Of a DNA stretch of 35,397 bases, positions 1 to 7,472 are shown one piece after another. Location: positions 1 to 35,397 of IMG/VR virus record IMGVR_UViG_3300035703_000248; one strand, given 5' to 3'. The position numbers and the translations under genes are program-made. Position 1 is the stretch's first letter. The number at the start of each line of letters is the position of its first letter. The notes below the pieces were generated by a model. The model made no database searches, was not told where the DNA came from, and saw only the letters and a list, made by a program, of their open reading frames with translations. Source of the DNA: a virus.

Positions 1-29
1 TTGACGTTCTAGCTTTGTCGCGCTATGTT
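1..29 (+). promoter_or_regulatory. Sigma-70-like promoter of the plus operon
   Basis: The -35 hexamer TTGACG (1-6) and -10 hexamer TATGTT (24-29) are separated by exactly 17 bp. Transcription should start near 35-37, giving a leader of about 35 nt before the ATG at 72. The promoter is repeated at 35256-35284. It overlaps almost completely with an opposing promoter for the minus operon. The only mismatch between the two terminal copies lies in the spacer at position 16. Confidence 0.75.
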
Positions 30-36
30 GTCAACA
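26..36. promoter_or_regulatory. Palindromic operator candidate over both promoters
   Basis: TGTTG-T-CAACA is a perfect dyad with 5-bp arms around one central base. It covers the -10 element of the plus promoter (24-29) and the -35 element of the minus promoter (29-34), so one bound repressor could block both. The obvious candidate ligand is the HTH protein encoded directly downstream; that is inference. The dyad recurs at 35281-35291. A wider inverted pair, GTTGAC (35255-35260) and GTCAAC (30-35), flanks the promoter core. Confidence 0.5.
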
Positions 37-40
37 CTGA

Positions 41-57
41 GTCGTTAAAAAAACGAC
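41..57. promoter_or_regulatory. A-loop dyad/hairpin just upstream of the first RBS
   Basis: GTCGTT (41-46) and AACGAC (52-57) are perfect inverted repeats around a five-A loop. The element lies in the 5' leader of the plus transcript, and its right arm abuts the Shine-Dalgarno AGGAG (58-62). It could be a second operator or a leader hairpin affecting translation of the HTH gene. There is no U-run, so it is not a terminator for the plus strand. It is repeated at 35296-35312. Confidence 0.45.
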
Positions 58-71
58 AGGAGACATGTAAG

Positions 72-542
72 ATGCTGACACTAAAAGAGATTCGCAGCGC
101 CCTTGCCGACCGAAGGCTCGACGTGGTGGCCGAAGCGACCGGGCTTCACCCGAACAGCATCGCCAGGATTCGGGACGGGAAGAACGACAGCCCGAGACCA
201 GAAACGATCGATGCGTTGTCGCGCTACCTGATGCAGAGCGTAAAGCCGGCGACCGGATGCTACATGGCTGAAATTGTGGAGGCAGAGCTAATCAAGAGGG
301 TTGGTGTTGGGCAAGTCGCCGTGGTGACCTACAAGCTTTTTGAAACGGGGAAGTTTGCTAGCGTTTGTTACGTCGTTAAAAGTGACGACGAAAAGAAACA
401 GTCTGATGGGCGCACGTCGCTTGCTGGTCTTTGTCGCTCGATTGGCATGACGCGCATCGTCAACCTCGACGAACTCGTGGGCAAATGTCTCCGCATTTGC
501 TTCTACGAAGAGATCGTGCACAAGAAGGTGCAAAATGGCTGA
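72..542 (+). CDS. HTH regulator fused to a DUF669-like (SSB-like) domain
   Basis: This 156-aa protein is probably the phage's transcriptional switch. Residues 1-53 form a small helix-turn-helix domain of a type common in phages; the segment around residues 16-36 (AEATGLHPNSIARIRDG) is the likely DNA-reading unit. Residues 62-148 align by eye with residues 23-113 of the phage's own DUF669 protein (minus strand, 33333-33803). Shared landmarks are the G-x-Y-x-A start, LA-x-LCR-x-x-G near the middle and D-x-L-x-G near the end, about 28 identities in about 86 columns. The start is ATG 72 because AGGAG lies 9 nt upstream and because an upstream TTG at 15 is lost in the second terminal copy. The gene overlaps the primase by 8 nt. 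DUF669 proteins usually sit in phage recombination modules, so this fusion is unusual; ssDNA or partner binding is inferred. Confidence 0.8.
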   Translation: MLTLKEIRSALADRRLDVVAEATGLHPNSIARIRDGKNDSPRPETIDALSRYLMQSVKPATGCYMAEIVEAELIKRVGVGQVAVVTYKLFETGKFASVCYVVKSDDEKKQSDGRTSLAGLCRSIGMTRIVNLDELVGKCLRICFYEEIVHKKVQNG

Positions 543-2559
543 CCTAACACGCTACTTCGGCGGCCAGCCGTTCGTGCCGACCAACGTCGTTCCGCTTCGC
601 CAGCCGGAGGCGCCGGACGTGCAAGCGGCAGACGCGATGCGTGCGGCAGGCATCGAACCGCCGCCGCAGTTGCACTTCGATGGGAAGGTGCACCGCTTCT
701 CGACCGACAAGAAGCGCGACAAGTCGGGCTGGTACGTCTTCTTCCCCGACGGCATCCCGGCGGGGCGCTTCGGTGACTGGCGCACGGGGCTCGACGTGCC
801 TTGGCGAGCGGAGGCCGGGCGCGAGCTCACGGACGCTGACCACATGGCGTACGCGAACCGGATTCGCGAGGCGCAGAAGGCGAGGGACGCGGAGCGCGAG
901 CGGGCGCAAGCCATCGCCGCCGACATGGTGGATTCCATCTGGGCGAGCTGCGCAGGTGCCGACGATGCGCACCCGTACCTGACCCGGAAGGGCATCCGGG
1001 CGCACGGCCTTCGCATCACCTCCGACGGTCGACTCGTCGCTCCGCTCTACGACGGTGAGGGGTCGCTCTCGTCGCTCCAGTACATCGACCACGCGGGCGG
1101 CAAGCTCTACCACCCCGGCGGCGCCGTCGGCGGGCGCTTCAACATGCTCGGCACGCTCGACGAGCCGGGGCCGCTCTACGTCGCCGAGGGCTTCGCCACC
1201 GCTGCCACCGTGCACGAGGTGAGCGGTCGCCCCGTCGTCGTGGCGTACAGCGCGAGCAACCTCGTGCCCGTTGTCGGAATCTGGCGCGAGAAGCTCGGCG
1301 CCTTTGCGGAGATCGTCATCGTGGCCGACAACGACGCGGGGGGAGTGGGGCAGCGGTACGCCGAGCAGGCATCGGCGAAGCACGGGGCGCGGGTCATCAT
1401 CCCGCCGGAGCTCGGCGACGCGAACGACTACCGCGCCGCGGGTCACGACCTCGCCTCGCTGCTTGCACCCGCCCGCGATGAGTGGCTGATTCCCGCCGAC
1501 GACTTCGCCTCGAAGCCCGCTCCGATTGCGTGGCTCGTCAAGGGCTGGTGGCAGGCCGACGCGCTCATCATGGTCCATGGCCCAAGCGGCGGCGGGAAGA
1601 CCTTCGTCGTGCTCGATTGGGCGCTCAGGATGGCGGCGGGAATCGACGACTGGCACGGCGCGAAGGTTCGTCCCGGCCCCGTCGTCTACCTCGCCGGAGA
1701 GGGGCACCACGGCCTTCGCAGCCGCGTCGCGGCCTGGAAGCAGCACCACGGCGCGAAGCGTCTTGATATGTGGCTCTCAAAGGCCGGGTGCGACCTCAAC
1801 ACGCCGGAGGGCTACCAGCGCGTAGCCGACGCCATCCGGGCGCTGAAGGTGCTTCCGCGCGTCATCATCGTCGACACGCTGCACCGCTTCCTTCGCGGCG
1901 ACGAGAACAGCGCCCAGGACGCGAAGACGATGCTCGACGCCTGCGCGCGCCTCATGGCCGAGTTCGCTTGCTCCGTCGTGCTCGTGCACCACACCGGCGT
2001 CTCCGATGAGGCGCAGCACCGGGCTCGAGGTAGCTCGGCGTGGCGCGGTGCGCTCGACATCGAGATCAGCGTCGTTCCGCCGAAGGGCGACGGCCCCATT
2101 GAGATCGTGCAGCGCAAGAGCAAGGACGCCGAACTGGCGAAGCCGATGCACGTCGAGCTTCACCAGGTCGAAATCACGGGGTGGCTCGACGAGGATGGTC
2201 AGCCGGTGACGAGTGCCGTCATTGTGGCGGGCGATGAGCCCATGCCCAAAATCAAAGTCGACGGCAAGCTCGCAGAGTCGCGCTCCAGCTTCGAGCGCGC
2301 TTGGTGGGATTCAGGCTGCGAGCTTCGCAACGGAGTTCCGTATCTCTCGCGCTCTGCCCTGCGTGAGCACATGATGAAGAACAAGAAGAGCGAGAGCTAC
2401 ATCAGGCAGGCGATGAAGCCGAGCGGAGGGAAGTTCATTCAGTCGCTGACTGATTCCGGCATCATCGCGGAGCATGAACACGGGTGGATTGTGTGCGATA
2501 ATGTAAACGCAAGTGGGTTGCTCATTGCGTTGAGAGGAGTGGTACCAGATGGTACCTGA
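535..2559 (+). CDS. Toprim primase fused to RepA/DnaB-like helicase
   Basis: This 674-aa bifunctional replication protein should make RNA primers and unwind DNA at the phage fork. The N-terminal part resembles phage primase N-termini without a CHC2 zinc finger. A Toprim domain spans roughly 150-305, with the catalytic glutamate in VAEG (E218) and the DxD metal motif D265/D267. A RecA-like helicase follows: Walker A GPSGGGKT at 349-356, Walker B VIIVD ending at D447, and an HH motif near 485. The last ~90 residues look like a winged helix. The start overlaps the HTH gene by 8 nt, so the two are probably translationally coupled. The C-terminal tail reads into the GGTACC repeat array, so the last residues are encoded by repeat DNA. 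No DNA polymerase gene is present, so host polymerase is presumably recruited. Confidence 0.88.
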   Translation: MADLTRYFGGQPFVPTNVVPLRQPEAPDVQAADAMRAAGIEPPPQLHFDGKVHRFSTDKKRDKSGWYVFFPDGIPAGRFGDWRTGLDVPWRAEAGRELTDADHMAYANRIREAQKARDAERERAQAIAADMVDSIWASCAGADDAHPYLTRKGIRAHGLRITSDGRLVAPLYDGEGSLSSLQYIDHAGGKLYHPGGAVGGRFNMLGTLDEPGPLYVAEGFATAATVHEVSGRPVVVAYSASNLVPVVGIWREKLGAFAEIVIVADNDAGGVGQRYAEQASAKHGARVIIPPELGDANDYRAAGHDLASLLAPARDEWLIPADDFASKPAPIAWLVKGWWQADALIMVHGPSGGGKTFVVLDWALRMAAGIDDWHGAKVRPGPVVYLAGEGHHGLRSRVAAWKQHHGAKRLDMWLSKAGCDLNTPEGYQRVADAIRALKVLPRVIIVDTLHRFLRGDENSAQDAKTMLDACARLMAEFACSVVLVHHTGVSDEAQHRARGSSAWRGALDIEISVVPPKGDGPIEIVQRKSKDAELAKPMHVELHQVEITGWLDEDGQPVTSAVIVAGDEPMPKIKVDGKLAESRSSFERAWWDSGCELRNGVPYLSRSALREHMMKNKKSESYIRQAMKPSGGKFIQSLTDSGIIAEHEHGWIVCDNVNASGLLIALRGVVPDGT

Positions 2560-2655
2560 TGGGTACCTGATGGTACCTAGGTACGGGGTGGCAAAGGCGT
2601 CTAGATGGGTACCAGATGGTACCTCCTCCCCTATAGGGGAGGTACCAAAGGTACC
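2541..2655. repeat. Phased GGTACC palindrome array
   Basis: Eight exact GGTACC palindromes start at 2541, 2551, 2562, 2572, 2608, 2618, 2641 and 2650, plus a degenerate GGTACG at 2580. Several spacings are 10-11 bp, one helical turn, so many sites face the same side of the helix; the local unit is about GGTACC(A/T)GAT. The array begins in the last codons of the primase-helicase and fills most of the 151-bp gap before the small terminase gene. By eye I found no other GGTACC in the window. Candidate roles are a terminase recognition (pac) site, an origin or an operator. I see no convincing promoter in the rest of the gap (2656-2710). Confidence 0.85.
2625..2642. other. 18-bp perfect palindrome inside the GGTACC array
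   Basis: CCTCCCC-TATA-GGGGAGG is a perfect dyad. Flanking GGTACC sites at 2618 and 2641 extend the symmetry if a 3-nt bulge is allowed. It could extrude as a cruciform or bind a dimer. No T-run follows on either strand, so it is not a standard terminator. Confidence 0.6.
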
Positions 2656-2710
2656 CTCGACGATGCGCGCGAAACTGGTCCGTGTTACGGTTTGACGCAG
2701 AGGGCATGAG

Positions 2711-3172
2711 ATGAAGAAGTCCAACGGCAAAGATGGAAAGGCGCCTGTGAGCAAGCGTCGCACACCGGAGCAGCTGGAGACGCAAAAGCAGGCCGTCCTC
2801 GACGGCATGGCGAAGGGTCTCTCTGCGTACAAGGCGACGCAGGCCGCGGGCGTTCCTTGGGGCACTTGGACCGAATGGGTTGCGACGGACCCGCAGCTTG
2901 CCGTCAAGTACACGCGCGCGAGGGAAACGCTCGTCGAACGCATGGCGCAAGAGCTCGCCGACATCGCCGACGAGCCGCCTCCGCTTGGCCCCGACGGGAA
3001 GGTCGACTCCGGCTGGATTCAGAAGCATCGGCTCCAGGTCGACACGCGGAAGTGGCTCTTGAGCAAGCTCGCACCTCGCAAGTACGGCGAGCGGCTCGAG
3101 GTCGCGGGCGACGCTTCCGCGCCGCTCCAGGCAGCCGTCACGGTGTCTTTCGTGAAGCCGGGGGACAAGTGA
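2711..3172 (+). CDS. Terminase small subunit
   Basis: This 153-aa protein should recognise the packaging site and load concatemeric DNA onto the large terminase. It has a basic N-terminus and a helix-turn-helix region around residues 29-57 (GLSAYKATQAAGV, then WGTWTEW). A helical segment after that would form the oligomerisation core, with a short C-terminal tail that may contact the large subunit. Length and position directly before the large subunit fit Sf6-type small terminases. ATG 2711 follows a GAGGG purine-rich site. The adjacent GGTACC array is a natural candidate for its DNA target, but no binding can be read from sequence alone. Confidence 0.75.
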   Translation: MKKSNGKDGKAPVSKRRTPEQLETQKQAVLDGMAKGLSAYKATQAAGVPWGTWTEWVATDPQLAVKYTRARETLVERMAQELADIADEPPPLGPDGKVDSGWIQKHRLQVDTRKWLLSKLAPRKYGERLEVAGDASAPLQAAVTVSFVKPGDK

Positions 3173-3233
3173 CGCATCTGGCGACGCGACGCGTTTACGG
3201 CCCATCCTGGCGCCAGCGACGCGGGGCGAAGCG

Positions 3234-4457
3234 GTGAGCGGCTCCGTTAGCTTGCCCGACTGGGCTTCGGTGCTCTTCGACGAGGAGCCGCGCAACATCG
3301 CCGTGCGTGGCGGTCGCGGCGGCGGCAAGTCGCGCAGCATCGCGACGGCGCTCGTGCTCCGCGCTGCGCAGAAGCCGCACCGCATCCTTTGCGCGCGCGA
3401 GATCCAGAAGTCGATCAAGGATTCGGTGAAGCGCCTACTCGACGACGAGATCGAGCGCGCGGGCCTTCGCGCGTTTTTCACGTCGACCGACACGGAGATT
3501 CGCGGGGCGAACGGGTCGCTCTTTCTCTTCGCTGGCCTTCGAACGAACGTCGACTCGGTGAAGTCGATGGAAGGCATTACCATCTGCTGGATCGAAGAGG
3601 CGCAGAGCGTCTCGCAGGCGAGCCTCGACGTGCTTATCCCGACGATCCGACAGCCGGGCTCGCAGCTGATCTTCAGCTGGAACCCGAAGGCCGCAACCGA
3701 TCCCGTCGACGCGATGTTCTCAGGCGAGACGATGCCGCCGCGCTCGAAGCTCGTCACAGTGAATTACGACGCGAACCCCTGGTTCCCCGAGGTCCTCCGC
3801 GCGGAGCTCGAGTACGACCGCAAGCGCGACCCCGACAAGTTCCGCCACGTCTGGGAAGGCGAGTACCTGCGCAACTCGGAGCGCCGGGTCTTCAAGAATT
3901 GGCGCGTCGAGGAGTTCGAGGCCCCGCGCGATGCGGTGTTCCGCTTCGGCGCCGACTGGGGCTTCGCGGTCGATCCGACGGTGCTCGTGCGCTGTTACGT
4001 CGAAGGCCGGACGCTCTACGTCGACCACGAGGCGTACGGCGTCGGCGTCGAGATCGTCGACACGCCAGCGCTGTTCCTCACGGTGCCAGGCTCGGAGACG
4101 TGGCCCATCGTCGCCGACTCGGCGCGCCCCGAGACCATCGCGCACATGCGCAAGCATGGCTTCCCGAAGATCATGCCCGCGGTGAAGGGGCCGTGGTCGC
4201 TCGAAGAGGGCGTCGAGTGGCTGAAGTCGCACGACATCGTGGTTCACCCGCGCTGCGTGCACCTCATCGACGAGCTGACGCTGTACAGCTACAAGGCCGA
4301 CCCGCTGACGGGCGCCGTCCTTCCGGTGCTCGACGACCGCGATAACCATGTGATCGACGCCCTGCGCTACGCCTGCGAGGGCGCGCGCCGGGTGCAAGCG
4401 GCGAAGCCCGTGCAACTCCAGCCGCCGCAACCCGTGGCGCACGCTTGGCGTCGGTGA
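3234..4457 (+). CDS. Terminase large subunit (packaging ATPase/nuclease)
   Basis: This 407-aa motor pumps DNA into the prohead and cuts concatemers. The N-terminal ATPase has Walker A GGRGGGKS at residues 26-33 and a Walker B/catalytic region WIEEAQ at 119-124. The C-terminal RNase-H-like nuclease carries its expected acidic residues at D241 (ADWG), D295 (VADS), D370 and D375 (DNHVIDALRYA). The whole resembles the Terminase_3/PBSX-Sf6 family rather than P22 gp2 in length. The GTG start at 3234 is the only reasonable in-frame start after the small-subunit stop, with a G-rich site just upstream. The 61-bp gap before it holds no recognisable feature. Confidence 0.92.
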   Translation: MSGSVSLPDWASVLFDEEPRNIAVRGGRGGGKSRSIATALVLRAAQKPHRILCAREIQKSIKDSVKRLLDDEIERAGLRAFFTSTDTEIRGANGSLFLFAGLRTNVDSVKSMEGITICWIEEAQSVSQASLDVLIPTIRQPGSQLIFSWNPKAATDPVDAMFSGETMPPRSKLVTVNYDANPWFPEVLRAELEYDRKRDPDKFRHVWEGEYLRNSERRVFKNWRVEEFEAPRDAVFRFGADWGFAVDPTVLVRCYVEGRTLYVDHEAYGVGVEIVDTPALFLTVPGSETWPIVADSARPETIAHMRKHGFPKIMPAVKGPWSLEEGVEWLKSHDIVVHPRCVHLIDELTLYSYKADPLTGAVLPVLDDRDNHVIDALRYACEGARRVQAAKPVQLQPPQPVAHAWRR

Positions 4458-4469
4458 TACGGGGGAGAC

Positions 4470-6518
4470 ATGGCCGAGACGAAAGAAGCGAAGCTCGCAC
4501 GCATCCACGACGAGGCCCTGCGCCGCTTCAACACGATCCAGTTCGCCCTGCAGGACGAGCGGCAGCAGTGCCTCGACGACCGGCGCTTCTACTCGATCGC
4601 GGGCGCGCAGTGGGAGGGGCCGCTGCAAAAGCAGTTCGAGAACAGGCCGCGCCTCGAGGTGAACAAGGTCGCGCTCTCCGTGATGCGCATCATCAACGAG
4701 TATCGCGCGAACCGCATCACGGTCGACTACGTGCCGAAGGACGGACGCGAGGCCGACAAGCTCGCCGACCTCTGCGACGGACTGTATCGCGCCGACGAGC
4801 AAGACTCGGTGGCGGATGAAGCGTACGACAACGCGTTCGAGGAAGCCGTCGGCGGCGGGATGGGAGCCTGGCGCCTTCGCACGGTGCTCGAAGACGAGCT
4901 CGACCCGGAGAACGAAAAACAACGCATACGCATCGAGCCGATCTTCGACGCGGACACGAGCGTGTTCTTCGACCTCGACTCGAAGCGGTACGACAAGAGC
5001 GATGCGAAGTACTGCTTCGTCATCTCGTCGATGACGCCCGAGGAGTACATCGCGCAGTTCGACGACGACCCGACGAGCTGGCCGAAGCAAATCTACGACA
5101 CGTTCTTCGACTGGTGCTCGCCTGACGTGGTGTACATCGCGGAATACTACCGCGTCGAGGAACGCACGGAGACGCTGCGCGTCTTCCGTCTACTCGACGG
5201 CTCGGAGCAGACGTACACCCGCGCCGACTTCGACGAGGACGAGTCGCTCGAACAGATGCTCGCTTCGACCGGCGCCGTCGAGCTCCCGTCGAAGCGTCGC
5301 AAGACGCGCCGCGTGCACAAGTACCTCCTCTCCGGCGGTCGCGTGCTCGAAGACTTCGGCCTCATCGCGGGACCGAACATTCCGATCATCGTCACGTACG
5401 GCAAGCGCTGGTTCGTCGACAACATCGAGCGGTGCATGGGGCACGTTCGCCTCGCGAAAGACGCGCAGCGCATCGCGAACATGCAGCGTTCGAAGCTCGC
5501 CGAGATCTCCGCGCTCTCGTCGGTCGAGAAGCCGCTCTTCGACCCCGAGCAGGTCGCCGGTCACCAGTGGATGTGGGAGCAGGACAACCTGCGCAACTTC
5601 CCGTACCTGCTCTTGAACCGCCTGACGAACCCCGACGGCTCGCAGGCGCTCAGCGGGCCGCTCGGCTACACGAAGCCGCCGCAGGTTCCGCCCGCGCTCG
5701 CGGCGCTGATTCAGATCGCCGAGCAGGACATGAAAGACGTGCTCGGTAACGCTGAGGCGGGCGAGCAGGTGCGCGCGAACGTCGCAGCCGAGGCGATCGC
5801 CGCCGTTCAGCAGCGGCTCGACATGCAGACGTTCATTTACGTGAGCAACTTCTCGAAGGCGATGAAGCGTTGCGGCGAGGTGTGGCTCGGCATGGCGCGC
5901 GAGGTCTACGTCGAAGAGGGGCGGTCGATGAAGACCGTCGACGCCGAGGGCGGCGCGTCCGCCGTCGAGCTCCTCCAGCCGACCATCGGCGAGACGGGCG
6001 CCGTCGAGATGGCGAACGACCTATCGCGCGCACGCTTCGACGTGAGCGTCGAGGTCGGGCCGTCGTCGCAGAGCAAGCGCAGCGCGACGGTGCGCACGCT
6101 CACGCCGCTTATCGCGGTGGCCTCCGACCCGCAGACGAAGGCCGTCCTCGAATCCATCGCGATGATGAACATCGAGGGCGAGGGCATCTCCGACGTGCGC
6201 GCGTTCTTCCGCAAGAAGCTCGTGCAGATGGGCGCGATTCAGCCGACCGAGGAAGAGGCGCAGCAGATGGCGGCTGCCGCCGCAAACGCGCAGCCCGACC
6301 CGCAAGCGCTCTACCTGCAAGCCGCCGCGCAAGAGGCGCAAGCGAAGGCGATGAAGGCTCAGGCCGACACGGCGCTCGCGCTCGCTAACAGCGAGAAGAC
6401 GAAGGCCGAAACGGTCAAGACGCTTGCAAGCGTCAACATTTCCGCACAGGATCAGGCTATCAAGACTGCCGAAGCGATAGCGCGAGCCACTACCGCGCGA
6501 CCCGCCCCGCAGTCGTAA
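4470..6518 (+). CDS. P22-like portal protein
   Basis: This 682-aa protein should form the dodecameric DNA entry/exit channel at one capsid vertex, docking the terminase during packaging and the gp4-like tail factor afterwards. The N-terminal region (about 20-80: QFALQDERQQCLDDRRFYSIAG, then LEVNKV) and the acidic core match the P22-type portal family. Length is close to P22 gp1 (725 aa). The last ~90 residues are Ala/Gln/Lys-rich and helical, as expected for a portal barrel. A GGGGGAG site precedes ATG 4470. It lies between the terminase and scaffold genes, the usual head-gene order. Confidence 0.9.
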   Translation: MAETKEAKLARIHDEALRRFNTIQFALQDERQQCLDDRRFYSIAGAQWEGPLQKQFENRPRLEVNKVALSVMRIINEYRANRITVDYVPKDGREADKLADLCDGLYRADEQDSVADEAYDNAFEEAVGGGMGAWRLRTVLEDELDPENEKQRIRIEPIFDADTSVFFDLDSKRYDKSDAKYCFVISSMTPEEYIAQFDDDPTSWPKQIYDTFFDWCSPDVVYIAEYYRVEERTETLRVFRLLDGSEQTYTRADFDEDESLEQMLASTGAVELPSKRRKTRRVHKYLLSGGRVLEDFGLIAGPNIPIIVTYGKRWFVDNIERCMGHVRLAKDAQRIANMQRSKLAEISALSSVEKPLFDPEQVAGHQWMWEQDNLRNFPYLLLNRLTNPDGSQALSGPLGYTKPPQVPPALAALIQIAEQDMKDVLGNAEAGEQVRANVAAEAIAAVQQRLDMQTFIYVSNFSKAMKRCGEVWLGMAREVYVEEGRSMKTVDAEGGASAVELLQPTIGETGAVEMANDLSRARFDVSVEVGPSSQSKRSATVRTLTPLIAVASDPQTKAVLESIAMMNIEGEGISDVRAFFRKKLVQMGAIQPTEEEAQQMAAAAANAQPDPQALYLQAAAQEAQAKAMKAQADTALALANSEKTKAETVKTLASVNISAQDQAIKTAEAIARATTARPAPQS

Positions 6519-6554
6519 GGCACCCGGCGAGCCTATCGCCGAGCAGAGGGCACG

Positions 6555-7433
6555 ATGGAAGACACCGAGGAGACGACCGAAGAGACGACCGCAACCGAGA
6601 CGCCCGAGGGCGAGACGCCCGAGGCACCGCAGGCCGACGAGACAACGCCGGAGGCCGAAGCGGCAGACGAGGACGCGATCGAGGATGAGGTCGAGGTCAG
6701 CATCGGCGACAAGCCGGCGCAGGCCGAGGAGCCGAAGCAAGCCGCCCCCGCGTGGGTGCGCGAACTCCGGCGACGAGAGAGGGAGCTTCAGCGCGAGGTG
6801 CGCGAGCTTCGAGCGAAGGTGCAGACGCCGCAGCAGGACGAGACCAAGCCGCCTGCGCTCGGCGCGAAACCCAAGCTCGAGGATCACGATTACGACGCCG
6901 AGAAGTTCGAAGCAGCTCTCGCGGCATGGTTCGAGCGGAAGCGGCAAGCTGACGAGCACGCCGCGAAGCAGAAGCAGGCCGAAGAGCAGCAGAAGCAGGC
7001 ATGGCAGGCACGCCTCGACGCCTACGGGAAGGCGAAAGCCTCCCTCCGCGTGCGCGACTACGAGGACGCCGAAGCAAGCGTCACCGAGTCGCTTAACGTC
7101 ACGCAGCAGGGCATCATTGTCAGCGGCGCCGAAAACCCTGCACTCGTCACCTACGCCATCGGAAAAGACCCGGCCAAGCTCAAGGAGCTCGCCGCCATCA
7201 GTGACCCCGTGAAGTTCGCCTTCGCGATCGCCAAGCTGGAGACGCAGTTGAAAGTGAACCCACGCAAACCCGCCGCCGCCCCGGAAACCGTCGTCAAGTC
7301 GACGACTCGCCTCGCGGGCGGCTCTCACGACCAAGTTCTCGAACGCCTGCGCGAAGAGGCCGACAAGACCGGAGATCTCACGAAGGTCATCGCCTACAAG
7401 GCGAAGTTGAAGGCACAAGCGCAGACGAAGTAA
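6555..7433 (+). CDS. Scaffolding protein
   Basis: This 292-aa protein probably guides coat assembly and leaves the prohead before DNA packaging. Residues 1-60 are almost entirely acidic, Thr and Ala residues. A long charged coiled-coil region follows (about 70-170), and the C-terminus is basic (TKVIAYKAKLKAQAQTK). P22 scaffold (303 aa) likewise binds coat through a basic helical C-terminus. Position between portal and coat is the classical scaffold location. Sequence identity to known scaffolds is not obvious by eye, so the call rests on composition, length and synteny. Confidence 0.8.
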   Translation: MEDTEETTEETTATETPEGETPEAPQADETTPEAEAADEDAIEDEVEVSIGDKPAQAEEPKQAAPAWVRELRRRERELQREVRELRAKVQTPQQDETKPPALGAKPKLEDHDYDAEKFEAALAAWFERKRQADEHAAKQKQAEEQQKQAWQARLDAYGKAKASLRVRDYEDAEASVTESLNVTQQGIIVSGAENPALVTYAIGKDPAKLKELAAISDPVKFAFAIAKLETQLKVNPRKPAAAPETVVKSTTRLAGGSHDQVLERLREEADKTGDLTKVIAYKAKLKAQAQTK

Positions 7434-7472
7434 TTTCAACGTCAAACGACGTACAGTTCAAGGAATACGACA

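Larger units (their letters stand above)
1..142. repeat. Left copy of terminal direct repeat
   Basis: Bases 1-142 are repeated at 35256-35397. The only difference I find is position 16 (T here, C at 35271). The repeat carries the divergent control region and the first 71 bases of the first gene. It shows that the contig closes on itself, either as an assembly overlap of a circular or permuted genome or as a true terminal repeat. Confidence 0.95.

Noticed and set aside
15-71. In-frame TTG start at 15 extending the HTH protein by 19 residues
   Set aside because: It lies inside the promoter, upstream of the expected transcript start, lacks a Shine-Dalgarno sequence and becomes TTC in the second terminal copy. 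ATG 72 has AGGAG at ideal spacing.
544-1749. Long minus-strand ORF of 401 codons opposite the primase
   Set aside because: It is a high-GC antisense shadow with Arg/Val/Asp-rich composition, no domain and no operon context. The plus-strand frame has Toprim and Walker motifs.
2541-2655. Possible intrinsic terminator from the GGTACC inverted repeats
   Set aside because: Stems are present but no T-run follows on either strand, and the phased spacing is better explained as protein-binding sites.
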